A DNA stretch of 64,000 nt from NCBI GenBank assembly GCA_023213395.1, contig CM041465.1, positions 62,441,741 through 62,505,740 of the forward strand. Direction: 5' to 3'. The position numbers and the translations under genes are program-made. Numbering within the stretch: position 1 is the stretch's first letter; each line of letters begins with the position of its first letter. This document shows, in pieces, positions 33,271 through 43,908 of the stretch. Origin of the DNA: Cycas panzhihuaensis. Taxonomy: Eukaryota; Cycadophyta. The notes under the pieces are model-generated. The model was not told the DNA's origin and ran no database searches. It saw only the letters and a program-made list of their open reading frames with translations.

Positions 33271-34289
33271 AGATGAGAGCTATATGTTCGACTCACTGGG
33301 GTCAACTTAAATTCATCCATGATGGATGAATGAAGGTTGTCTCCCATGAACACCCACTTACTAAACAAACTCACCCTCTACTCATGCCTCGGCTTGCTCC
33401 ATGGGCATACCCAATCTATCTCACATCGAAGAAGATCCTACATCTTCTTCTCATAGTCTTACGTACTTTACTCCCATTAGTGTTGGGATCTACGGGTACC
33501 ATGTCTCATTTAGTGGCGATGAGTCTCAGGATAAGGATGAGGATTATCTTCACCCCGTTTCTTTCCTCCGCACTAGTAGCATACACCTATCTCGTTCTAG
33601 ATCCCCACCTAGAACCTCTTTCGTTGGTAAGACTAGTTGCTCCTCTATGTCACATGTCATCGCTCGTATTGACTTATCCGTCATTAGTCCTTCCTCTTCG
33701 TCACCCCCTATAGGTGATGGCTTTGAGGAACTCCCTTTCACTCCTTTCGAGGAGCCCCTTCCAGACTCTCCCTTAAGGTTTGTTGAGGATGTTAGATAAC
33801 CTGACAACCATCACAGTCTTATTGTCCCCACTTCCTCTAGCCCTTTATCTATTCAAAGTAAGGTCATCCATGGGGTGGATTACTTCGAAGATGATGAAGC
33901 TTTGCTTGAGCACTTAGTGGGCTTTGCACCCAACTTTCCTTTTGGTCACCATAGGCTTGGCCACCAGAAGATCCTCGTGATTGGATCCACACTCGCAGAC
34001 CCAATCCCATCCCCTATTCCATCTTCTCTTGTTGACCTTGCCCCTCTCTATTTCGAGGAGGGGAATGCCATGTGTATAGGGGTGACCAAGGATATAGTCT
34101 TAGCCCCTGGCAAGGTAATTAAGGTCAGGATGGAATGCTTTCTTGATGAGGTAAGGGAGTATTCCCTTTTGTTCTAGGAGTTCTGGGATGTCTTTGCGTG
34201 GGATTATTCTGACATGAAGGGAATTGACCCCTCCATTGTCACTTATAATCTTACCACCATTCTTGGCACCCATCTCGTGCATTAGAAGT
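33271..34289 (+). pseudogene. T4 protease-to-RT linker
   Basis: Acidic and Ser-rich linker (FSGDESQDKDEDYLHP; SPSSSSPPIGDGFEELPF) followed by the pre-RT block EVREYSLLF, FAWDYSDMKGIDPSIV and LTTILGTH. It shows what the T3 copy looked like before T2 landed in it. A few stops; otherwise collinear with T3. Confidence 0.78.
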
Positions 34290-35540
34290 AGCATCCTCTT
34301 TACCCTAAGCTCTCAGCCACCGTTAAGATGGAGGTCAAGAAGTTGTTGGATGTTGGACTTATCACTTCTGTCGATTACCCCAGGTGGGTATCTAACATCA
34401 TTCCCATTGCTAAAAAGAATGGGACCATTTGCATATGTATCGATTTCTGTGATATTAACAATGCTTGTCCTAAGGACAACTTTCCACTTCTCTTTATTGA
34501 TCAAATCATCGATCAAACTACTGGATTTGAGGTTATGTCCTTGATGGATAGATTCTCTGGCTAGAACCAGATCCAAATATCTCCCGAAGACTACCATAAG
34601 ATGGCCTTCACCACCCCGTGGGGTACCTTTGCCTACAAGGTAATGCCCTTTAGTCTTAAAAATGCAGGCGCTACTTATCAAAGAGCGATGTATTTCATCT
34701 TCTATGACCTCATCGATAACATATTTGAGGTCTTCATGGATGACATGATGGGTCTCTCATGTGTTAGGGCCCATCATCCTTCTGAGTTGCAGTCTATCTT
34801 CATGAGATGCCACAAGTATCATGTTAGCCTAAACTCGCTCAAGTTTGTGTTTGCCGTTACTTCTGGTAAATTCCTTGGACTTCTTGTATCAAAACAAGGA
34901 ATTTAGATTGACCCTGACAAAGTTAAGGTAATCCTTGACATGCCGCTTCCTAGAATGCAACGATAAATCAAGTCATTTCTAGGTAGGCTCAGTTTTCTTA
35001 AGCATTTTTTGGCAGACTTCGCCATAAATGCCAAACCCTTTACCAACCTATTAAAGAAAGGAGCCCCATTTATTTGGTTAATTAAGGTCCAATAAGCCTT
35101 CGAAGGATTAAAGGAAGCACTCACCTCCGCTCCAATGTTGGTGCCTCTTCACTTTAATAGGCCCTTCGTCTTGTATACCTCAGTCGTTGATGAATCCCTG
35201 GGTGTTATGCTAGCCTAGGAGGACGACTCAGGGGTCGAGAGAGCTATTTATTTCATCTGTCACACTCTCGTGGCTGCTGAACTTAACTACTCTCTGACTG
35301 AGAAGGGATATCTCTCCTTGGTCCACGCGACCAAGAAGTTCTAACATTACTTGCTCGTTAACACCACCAAGGTGATCATCCAATCTGATCCCTTGTGCTT
35401 CTTACTTACTCAATCCGACCTAGCAAAGGGAATTTGGTTGTTGGGCCATCCTACTCCAGGAGTTCGACCCTCAAATCATTAACAGGAAGTCAAAGAAGGG
35501 AATGATAGTGGCAGAGCAACTAGCTGATGCCCTTATTCCC
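34290..35540 (+). pseudogene. T4 reverse transcriptase and RNase H
   Basis: Collinear with T3: KMEVKKLLDVGLITSVDY, DFCDINNACPKDNFPLLF, MSLMDRFSG then TAG, AFTTPWGTFAYKVMPFSLKN, catalytic EVFMDDMMGL (34,733-34,744), then LLVSKQGI and the RNase H block ending near KKGMIVAEQLADALI. At least eight in-frame stops plus a frameshift at about 35,430. As in T3, a short linker and no second RNase H precede integrase. Confidence 0.88.
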
Positions 35541-35589
35541 AACATGTTCGACGTTCCTATTGATGATTCTCTCCCTGATGAGTCTATCC

Positions 35590-36879
35590 TGATCATCTAG
35601 GGTACCTCTCCTCATCCACTCATCGATAGCAAGTGGTATGGCGACATTGTGTAGTATCTCACTTAGAAGCAACACTACCCTGAAGTTAGCAACAAAGTCA
35701 AGTCATGCATCCACGCCACCGCCAGATAATACTTCATAGTAGATGAAGTGTTGTACAAAAGATCCTTTGATGGGATCCTTCTTCCCTGCGTCACTTCAGA
35801 TAAAGCAGACCAGATACTCCGCGAATGCCATCATGGCATTTGTGGGGGCCACTTTGGGGGCCAATCCATGGCCCAAAGGATCCTCCGCATGGGCTATTAT
35901 TGTCTGTCCCTTTTCAAGGATGCCTATGCCTATGCCCTAAGATGTCGACGATACCAAGAGCATGCTAACATCTCTCACGTGCCTTTTGAGGCCCTCCATC
36001 CTATCATATCTCCATGGCCCTTTGCTCAATGGGGTTTAGACCTCATTGGTGCCATATCACCACCTTCTTCGTCATAGCACAAGTATATCTTGACTGCCAC
36101 AGAGTATTTCACAAAATAGGCGGGGCCTTGATCCCTCTATCTACTACGCCTGGTAAGACGATAGCCATCTTCGTCTGCTAACACATCATTTGTTGTTTCG
36201 GGATTTTAGACATCTTGATCATAGACAATGGAACCCTCTTTTGTAATAAGGAGATGGATGAGCTTTGTGAGAAGTTCAAGATTTCTCATAAGACCTCATT
36301 TCCTTATTACCCTCAAGCAAATAGACAAGTTAAATCATTCAACAAAACCCTTATTAACATTCTAAAGAAAACCATCGCACAATCTTAAAGAGATTGGCAT
36401 CTTCATCTCCTTTCTGCCTTGTGGGCCTATCATACCTCTATTCGTACGGCTATTGGAATGACACCGTTCTCCTTAGTCTCTGAGCAGAGGCGATACTCCT
36501 GTTGGAAGTGGAGATCCCCTCTCTATGAGTCTCCCTTAGAGGTCCTATCGATGAGGAGTCTATCCGTCAGGCTCACCTCTTAGACCTCGAGGCTCTGGAC
36601 GAGAGACGTTTAGTAGCTTACCAAGCAAACCTCGCTTCGAAAGCCCGCTCACAAAGGGCTTATGACAAACATCTTCATACATGTCCTTTATACCCTAGGG
36701 ACTACGTCCTCAAGCTAGAATATCTCCACGATCACCTAACCAAATTTGGGCCTAAATGGATTAGTCCCTTCAGCGTTCTCGAGAGCCTTGATAATGACAC
36801 TTATAGGATTGCCATCTTGAAAGGCTTGGAATTTGAGAAGGCGGTCAATGGAAAATTCCTTAAGAAATTTTATGCATGA
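35590..36879 (+). pseudogene. T4 integrase
   Basis: Zinc-finger region open in 35,748-36,077 (RECHHGICGGHFGGQSMAQR ... CRRYQEH; the last Cys is Tyr), core Asp in WGLDLIGAIS and in LIIDNGTLF. The catalytic Glu has become Lys (QVKSFNKTL). C-terminal domain (KLEYLHDHLTKFGPKW, FEKAVNGKFLKKFYA) ends at TGA 36,877-36,879. Several stops; clearly inactive. Confidence 0.88.
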
Positions 36880-37538
36880 TCCTCTCGGTGATTCCTTCAG
36901 CATGCTCCGGAATGATCCTAAATAACCGCCCTAAGCTTGTTTGTATTCCCCCTAGCCTTAGGTGGAATGGATAGCTTAGGTCCTCATTCTTTTTGGTTCC
37001 TTCTGTAGGACCCTTGTTCCCTCTTTCTTGGGAACCTCACCTCCCTATTTGGGCATCCCCCAATTAGGGTGACTCTTGGGGTGTCGTCACTTCCTCCCAT
37101 CGCTATTTCCTTTGTATATCCTGCTATGCTCCCATGTGGACATGCATGTCACCTTGTCTCTTAGCCTCGTGCGTATCCATCGCTGCTACTTGTGGTGATT
37201 GTGTGCGTCCCTACTAGAGATATGGTCTCGTATGAAAGGAAATATGCGCCTAACTCATAATCAATAACACATCACATCCACATAAAAAACAAGCATAAAT
37301 CTAGCTATGCGATAGTCAAAACATCACCTGCTACACCATCATACATCCATGTATACTCACACTCACATATATATACTCTCATATGTACACACCAAGATCA
37401 AAGCATCATAAACATACATATCCATTATGCATCCATTGCAATGTATACCACAAACACCATCTCATGCATCAAATGGGGTACCAATCACCCTGTCTATATA
37501 CACAAAATCAATCATCATAATATACAAATAATAGTACA
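36880..37538 (+). other. T4 post-integrase non-coding segment
   Basis: Matches 26,764-27,308 of T3 up to AAATGGGGTACC at about 37,473, then the first bases of the 3' module. A/C-rich with CATA-type runs. No gene seen. Confidence 0.55.
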
Positions 37539-38255
37539 TCATTTATGGGAATTTGGTGTCCTTATAGGGGGGGTACAATCATATGTCTCTACATGGTGAC
37601 CCCCTGGAGGCTCGTGCTTTCCCTTATCACATCCTAACTTACATCATACCCTACTACTGACCCTCTCTGGGGGCGCCATCTCCTGGTCGGTGTAATCTCT
37701 CTCCTGGGAACCACATGCCTCCTAAGCTCCTTCGTAGCCTCTGGGAGATCCCTACCTTGCTCCCCTCATCGTGTGGCCTCCTCGGTGTCATCACTGCTGT
37801 GTAGGTATGTGTCCTGCTCTAGCTCGACCTCAACGCTACCTAATCCACCAGCTGATCGTATCGAGCCTGGATATGATCTCTCTCGCTCTCTACTCCCTAG
37901 AGTCTCTCCTCCATCCCTCAGAGACGCTCCTTTAGGACTACCATCTGTATCCTACCCTCTGTGTCTTCGCCTACTCCTCCCTGAGCCTTTAGCGCCTGTA
38001 TGTGACTCTACAGTACGTCTCGCTCACCCTGAGTCTCGTCCAGCTCTTGTTGCAGTCATCCTCTAAATGCCACGTGCTCTTGGGACTCTGCAGCCCATAT
38101 ATCCCTTGCCCTCACCAATGGGGCAAATGATGCCATGTGGGCATTGGCCAATCTGGGCACATCCTCAGCCTAGATGGTTGGCTGCCCCTCTGCATACACC
38201 TGAGGGAATATCTCCCTCACCGTATCCTCCACCAGCTGCTGGATCTCTGTGGTAC

Positions 38256-38368
38256 CTACACACCTAACATGCCATATGTCAATAAATATCTAGCCACATA
38301 CCAAATTGAAACTAAATCAAAGCGTGTGGGCATCTGGTTATCAAACAATGAGGAAAGTAAGGCCTCAC
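38256..38368 (-). other. Putative intron 2 of antisense gene (T4 copy)
   Basis: Minus strand: donor GTGAGGCC after CTGCAGTAG, acceptor GTGTGTAG before GTACCACAG; 113 bp, AT-rich. The T3 copy has GTGAGACA and GATTGTAG at matching places (115 bp). Protein-level similarity between the two copies resumes right after the acceptor. Confidence 0.6.
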
Positions 38369-39516
38369 CTACTGCAGTCGTTGGCTCCTCACTTTGTCGA
38401 TGGCCTCTACCCACACTCTACCGGTTCTGGTGCCTCCTCCTCTGGCACCTCCTCTGCAACTGCCTCCATTGCTAGAGCTTATGTCCCTTCCTCTGCTGGT
38501 GGAGTTGTCCCCCTAGGTATCTCCATGATCCTCAATCTCTGAGCTCATATCATAGGCTCCCTCATCTCCTCGGTAGCCCCTGATGGGCCTGCCTCCTCTA
38601 TAGCTCACGATTGGCTGGCCCCATCTCCTCCATCACCACCATCATCATCTTCAGGGGTAACCCCTACCACTCATGCCTCCTCGTCACTATCCCATCTCAT
38701 TGCTCGATAGGGATCTGAGGTGTACTTAGTCATGGTAAGGAGATCTAGCAATGTGGCGTCCACAGACCTCCTGAATTGTGCTTGATCCTCAACTCCCCTA
38801 AACCGGGTCTTCCATTTGTGTACCATGGGTGCCCACTCTGATATGGGGTGTGGTCCCCTTGGTGGTACCCCCGTTGCAAAGTGATCAAAGAACTAGCACT
38901 GCAAGAGGGTGATGTAAGACAATCCACCTCTAATCGCCACCCTGATAGCATCCAACTGAGCGACGAGGTTTGCCACTATGAGGGTGGCCCAATCCAATCA
39001 CTCACCAGACTTGCACCTTTGTATCGCATGGATTCAGCCACCTGGGATATCTCTATAGTTCTGTTTCTAAGATATTTGGAATAGAAGGCATAGTGTGATT
39101 AGCTTCCTCACACGAGGAATCCTAGACATCACCATACTCTGCAGAGGCACTCCTCGCCTCTCCCGCCTATCCTGGCCCATAAAAAACATAGTCGCCTCTT
39201 GATGGGTCATCTCATTACTAGGCAATGCTCCTAACAAGGCTAGTCTCCCTATCACTGGCACTCCAAGGATCCGCTAGATATCTCTAGGTGTCACTGTCAT
39301 GTCCCCTACTTTGGGCAGATGGAGCACGTGTCTCTGCCTATCCCAATGTGACATGATGTCTACCAACAACCTCTGATCCGACATGAACTGAGGTGTCCTT
39401 ACCACCTTCAGCAACCTGCATCTCTGTAGGACTCCCCTGTCCCCCCTACTCATCATCTCTATAAAACTTAACATAGCCATATAGATGTTCTCACGGTTCT
39501 CCACTGTGGTCACCAC

Positions 39517-40020
39517 CTACAAAATGCCATCAAACGTGTCAATCTATAGCTAACACTTACTCTTGACCTCTCAAGGCTCTCCCTTAGCCTCATTTGGTTG
39601 AGATTTGGGGACCCTTGGAGCCTCCTTTTCATTTTTCATCCATTCTGCCTTCGCATCACATTAAACTTCGCAGTACCATGGAGTTTAGCTGGGTCCCGAG
39701 GCGATCGGGCCCCGCGACAAAGATCGGTGCCCCACGACAAAGATCGTGGTACCACCATCTTTGTCGTGGTGTGAACGACACCCCCCCAAAAGGGGGGGCT
39801 TTCTTGCTAAAAGCTCAAAAAAAAATCTTTTGTGCGGGCTCAGTGGGGCCCACTAGGACCAAGGCTACCTAATGCCCAAGTCCTGCCTATTTCTGGGTCT
39901 AATTTGGACTCTGAGAGGCCACTTATCACCTATATGGGACTAAAAATCTACACAAAAAATGATAAAAAAGTAACATATTTTAAATTACGATTTTGGGAGG
40001 GGTTTTGGCGATCCACTCAC
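39517..40020 (-). other. Putative intron 1 of antisense gene (T4 copy)
   Basis: Minus strand: donor GTGAGTGG after CTTGATCCA, acceptor ATTTTGTAG before GTGGTGACC; 504 bp. Phase 0 on both sides in this copy. Contains a long hairpin at 39,732-39,769. The T3 copy has acceptor TTTGCAG and a mutated donor (AT instead of GT). Confidence 0.55.
39732..39769. repeat. 38-nt near-perfect palindrome centred on GGTACC
   Basis: Arms CCACGACAAAGAT and ATCTTTGTCGTGG flank an inner GTGGTACCAC; only one mismatch over 19 paired positions. It lies in intron 1 of the antisense gene and is decayed in the T3 copy (46,185-46,230). Same GGTACC core as the LTR clusters. Confidence 0.85.
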
Positions 40021-40207
40021 TGGATCAAGTCGTGTTGTCATCATCTCACTCTCCTGGTCATGTTGGCTACCTCCTCCTCACGATCCAATAGAGCGGATCT
40101 CTCATTTGCACATCTAGAAGTGGGGTAGTGCTCAATTGCATAAGGAATGAGCTCTGGATTTCGTACGAGTGCTTGTGAGAATGAAATCCCTTTTCATTCG
40201 AGTTTCC

Positions 40208-40214
40208 TTATATA
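40208..40214 (-). promoter_or_regulatory. TATA box of antisense gene (T4 copy)
   Basis: Minus strand CCTATATAAGGAAACTC, about 95 bp upstream of the ATG at 40,113. The identical CCTATATAAGG stands about 95 bp upstream of the ATG in the T3 copy (46,659-46,665). This spacing leaves room for a transcript start and a 60-bp leader. Confidence 0.7.
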
Positions 40215-40757
40215 GGTGGGGCCCATGTTGGGCACTTCCTCCTTTCTCGCCTCTGAGGCAGCCTTCAAGACCATATTTTCACCCTGGCCAACATTGCTTT
40301 CTAGATCAGTTCCCTTTTTCGTCTTTATGGTCTCCTTCCGACCTATTTCTCCTGGCACATTAATGATGCCCCAAATGGCTTATTTTTGCCGAAGCTCCCC
40401 TTGTCTCATTTTACGTGCCACTCTCTTACATGCCCGAGTTTATACTCATCTGGCTCATTTCGCCATCCTGGACATGTTTTTTCAGCCTGTTCCTGCTCCC
40501 AGGGCCCCCAAAGGGAATGCTCCCCCTACTCGGAATCATCCTTTTCCTTCTAAGGCAACCTTTGGCACCCCAAGATGTCCTTTTTCTGCCCACTCTCAGC
40601 CAATGGTCAGATAGCCTACTTTTGATCCTTTGGTAACCTCATTATTAGGTCCTCCTACCCTTCATGGCCATTTATCACTCGCCATATGAGCCTCTTTTTG
40701 CTCTGACTCCTATATCACTACATATTTTCCCCACCAAGATTTTCTCTTCCATCATCC
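40215..40757. promoter_or_regulatory. Intergenic region between divergent antisense gene and RNase H
   Basis: 543 bp, CT-rich on the plus strand, no open frame common to both copies. Carries the antisense TATA box at its left edge. Near the right edge a weak TATA-like CCTATATCAC (CTTATATTAC in T3) lies about 50 bp before the RNase H ATG. Could act as a two-way promoter. Confidence 0.4.
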
Positions 40758-41180
40758 ATGTCTCTCTACATTTTTACTAATGGTGGGAGCCATCGTAATC
40801 CTGGACCTTCTACCACTGTATGGATCCTTCGCAGCCCGTCTGGACATGATTTCCTGTGCTCTGGGGTCTTCCTCCCAGAGGCTACCAATAATGAAGCTGA
40901 GTACATGGCTATTATTAAGGCTCTTACCAATGCTCTCTGTTCCCACCACAGATTGATTATTTTTCTTTGTAACTCCCAGGTTGTGGTGTCTCATATCACC
41001 CAAGTTTACCAGGTGCAATACCCTTACTTGAGAGCCCTTGCTTCAACTACTAGGTCTCTTCTGGCTTGTTTCCAGTCTGTCGACATCTGACATATTCCTT
41101 GGGCTCTCAATGCTGAAGTAGATAATCTCGTTTAGCTCATCCTTGAGCATCGCCTTCCTCTTCTTACTGACTACCCCTGA
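40758..41180 (+). pseudogene. Sense-strand RNase H reading frame in T4 3' module
   Basis: An independent RNase H domain starting at its own ATG (40,758), divergent from the antisense gene. Motifs: YIFTNGGSHRNPGPS (first catalytic Asp is Asn), ATNNEAEYMAIIKAL (catalytic Glu present), IFLCNSQVVVSHITQVY (second Asp is Asn), and NAEVDNLV (last Asp present). Open for 110 codons to a TGA at 41,088 that is CGA in the T3 copy; similarity continues to about 41,180. The pattern is that of the RNase HI/archaeal-type family, unlike the gypsy RNase H fused to RT. Possibly supplies the second RNase H activity usual in Ogre/Tat elements; that is inference. Confidence 0.8.
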
Positions 41181-41264
41181 GACTTGTCTGATTGTTCTAT
41201 CACCCAAGTCCCATGCCATCATGTGCATCATCTTGCAATTCATTCATACCTCCAAAAGCTAGCC

Positions 41265-43870
41265 CTATACCTCTTTAGCCTATGACGACTATAGTGGGGG
41301 TACACTTCTAGCAAGTATGGCACCCTAGTGGCCACGTCACCTCCTGCAATCTTCCCTACTCCCCTTAAGGCTTATTTGACTCATGTGATGTTTATTTGTT
41401 ATGTTGTTTTATCACCACTTAGTCTCCTTGTTGTGTCCTTGAGCCCCTTGATTGCTTTTTGTGGTTCTTGGTCCTTTGTTTGCCCCACAGGCGGTCGCTT
41501 GCCCCACAGCCGGCCTCTTAGTGCCTGGCCAGTAGCCACAGGTGGCTATTTGGGCCAGCTTGGCCCCTAGCCCCCGTAAGCGAGTTTATGGTACCACGGT
41601 ATTTATCGCGGTACCATGATATGTACCGCAGTGCAACTGTTATAAACTATTTCTTTTAATCCGTCGTGTCAATTCTTACATTTATTATGGAATTTCCACG
41701 CGTCCTTTGACCCACCTCAGCACTAGTCGAGCCCCAATCACTTGATTAGGGTTGGGGCTAAGTATTTAAGCTCTTCTTAAGTTATTTTTTGGGCTCTCTT
41801 TCGAAGGAACATTAAGGAAATTCACCTTGCTCTCTGCTCTACTCTTCTACTCTGCTATACTCTTAGGACTTGCAATTGCTCCTCTGCACCCAGCCCTCCT
41901 TAGGCCTCGCTGTGACATCCTCACAGCCCATTGCATGCTCTAGAGAGGGCATTCTTTAGGAGTTTTCAGGGTCTCTTTGCCCAAGCAAGCATCGAGTTAT
42001 TTCAGAAGCGGGATTTCTCTCAACCGCCTCAGAAGGGGCCCTATACCTGCTACACCTCAGCCTTTTTCATAAGTCTTTAGCCTCTTCTCAGCAGGCTCTT
42101 GTAGAGGTAAATGCCTCCTTGATGTATTTATTGATTTGAAGCTCTCTTCTTGCTCAGTTCATGCCCAACTTTGTGCATGCTTGTTGCCAGTTTCTTTTTC
42201 TTAGTTTCTAGAGTTTGTATCTTGATTTGCTGTAGCTATTTCTCTATTATTTAAGTCTTCTCTCATGTGTTTCACACCTAGGACAATGGCATAAGAGGAT
42301 TTCACAGGGTTTGGGATAGAGCTGGGTGGACTCCATACTACCCTTGCACTCCCAAGGGGCTTCCGCCCTCCAAACCCTCATCTTTTACCCTGTCTTTGTC
42401 CACTGGTAGGTAAGGGATTAGGAGATCATTTCCAGCTGTTGAAACCAGCATTTACACCTATTGCAATGGTGGTTTGTAGACTTGTTTCTCCCATCCGAGT
42501 AATGCATAATCCCCAGAGGCTCCTTCTAGCTCAACTCCTCTCTCAACGGCCCGGTTTGCTCCCTGTAGCACTCCGGTCCATTGTGGACTTCCTTGAGCTC
42601 CTTTTGTACTTTTGTTACCCTTGTTTACAGCCAGTTTTTGCAGTCATACTCTCACAGCCCCATGGCTCCTTAAGAGAAAGTAGGGTTGCCCTTTGCGGGA
42701 AGTGGGTCACTCTGAGGCTCACCTATTTACATACCTTTCATTTGGGTATATTTAGACCATAGTCTATCACTGTAAACTTGTGATTTGTGAGTACTTACGT
42801 GTATGTATAGAGATCTGGCTTTTGACATATGTATATATATGTTTTAGTGCTCTTCCTCGTATTGTTAGTCTCCTTTCTCTGGAAGTGAATCTTTGTGTTT
42901 ACTTGCAAGTAAAAAGAGAACGTGAGGAACTTCTCCTCCCTTCTTTCTCTTGGGTAAGTGAATCCATTTGCATTTTGTCGTACCATTCTATTTTCGCTAT
43001 CGCTTTCCTTTTCATTTCTAGCATTTTATTGTTACTTTCCAGGGAAGGTAAGGAAGCCCTACGCTTTACCCCACCATGACTTTTCGCCGCTTGTTTCGTG
43101 GAATAACTTGGAACATCTAGTGGGAGCATCTCCACCTCAACCACGCCTTTATCCAGGGTATGTGACCTTACTTTGCTTCACCTTTTCCATTTTGAAAAGG
43201 TTGCACGGTAGTAATTTAGAGAACATAAAGGAAAAAGGGAAATCAACCTCTTTTGTTTGCACATTGTATGTTGCACTTTACATATCATACCCATTTAGGA
43301 AAAGGACTCCTAGGAATTTTCCTTTAGCCTTTTCCCTTAACTCGTAAACATTATCCTCATCCCCTTGGCTTGTTCTATTTGATTTGGTTTACTTGCACAC
43401 ACCCTATCACTCTCGCTTCCTTTGGTTGGACCCTCAAGGGGGGATTTTGGGGTGATCGATCACTCCCATCCCCTTCCTCTTTCCTCAGTTCTATTTGCCT
43501 AGCCAAATAACTGAGGAAGTCTTAGCCGTGCCGTAGGCTATTTGCCTACCTTACTTCTGGTCATTTCTCTACCGTAGGGGAACCTTCGGGGATTCTCTTC
43601 CTCCCCTTCTGGCCATCCAAGGGTGGGAGGACTTTCCTCTGAATCCTGTTCAGGCTACATTTTTAGCTTCCCTCTTCTTAGTTAAAGTAGGGGAACCACC
43701 CTTAGGTAGTTGGGTATTATCCCCAGGTCCCGAACTCGTGCTCCGGTGCACGGGGTTCCCTGTGTGGTACTCACCTTGCTCATAGGATTCTATTTGTATC
43801 CTCGATACCATTATTAATCATCCTCACTATTCCTACTTAGCTAGGTGGTTATCTTGTAGACGCGCATCCA
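41265..43870 (+). repeat. 3' LTR of T4, 5'-truncated (2,606 bp)
   Basis: Matches the 5' LTR from its base 136 onward (CTATACCTCTTTAGCC against 27,444). The LTR start, polypurine tract and the last part of the internal region are missing, so a deletion joins 41,264 to 41,265. Ends GCGCATCCA at 43,870 beside the right TSD. Confidence 0.88.
41586..41640 (+). promoter_or_regulatory. GGTACC palindrome cluster, T4 3' LTR
   Basis: ATGGTACCACGGTATTTATC followed by GCGGTACCATGATATGTACC: three GGTA/TACC cores in 55 bp, about 125 bp upstream of the TATA-like TATTTAA at 41,764-41,770. Confidence 0.45.
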
Positions 43871-43890
43871 GGTACCAATCACCCCGTCTA

Positions 43891-43908
43891 TATATATATA
43901 TATATATC
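43891..43908. repeat. (TA)n microsatellite
   Basis: About nine TA units at the start of the T3 3' module, inside the distal end of the antisense-gene copy. Confidence 0.85.

Larger units (their letters stand above)
37539..40113 (-). pseudogene. Antisense plant-mobile-domain-like gene in T4 (three exons)
   Basis: Reads against the retrotransposon. The ATG at 40,113 starts a short exon 1 (EIRSIG ... QESEMMTTRLDP) ending at a GTGAGT donor. Exon 2 (39,516 to 38,369) begins VVTTVENRENIYMAMLSFIE and holds WDRQRHVLHLPKVGDMTVTP and GVPVIGRLALLGALPSNEM, the W...HLP.G..T.TP.D pattern of plant mobile domain proteins, then MSRIPRVRKLITLC and an acidic Asp/Glu tail. Exon 3 (38,255 to 37,539) reads EIQQLVEDTVREIFPQVYAE, AESQEHVAF and a Glu/Arg-rich coiled coil (GMEERL ... 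ERDHIQARYDQL). The second copy at 43,925-46,563 keeps the same order. Stops make this copy dead. The mobile-domain call is by motif only; the reading frames at the second splice do not join exactly without a one-base shift. Confidence 0.7.
27309..43870 (+). mobile_element. T4: Ogre/Tat-type element nested in T3
   Basis: 16,562 bp with TSD GGTAC (27,304-27,308 and 43,871-43,875). Same family and orientation as T3, with the same order of parts including the 3' module. Its 3' LTR lacks about the first 135 bp, together with several hundred bases of the internal 3' end including the polypurine tract. Because it lies inside T3 downstream of integrase, the T3 3' module (43,876-47,990) and the T4 3' module (37,477-41,264) appear as two similar blocks flanking a LTR. 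More decayed than T3 in integrase. Confidence 0.92.

Noticed and set aside
38067-38542. Plus-strand open frames rich in Pro/Ser/Leu in the T4 3' module
   Set aside because: Opposite strand of the antisense gene; the minus-strand reading shows coherent conserved residues in both copies while these do not.
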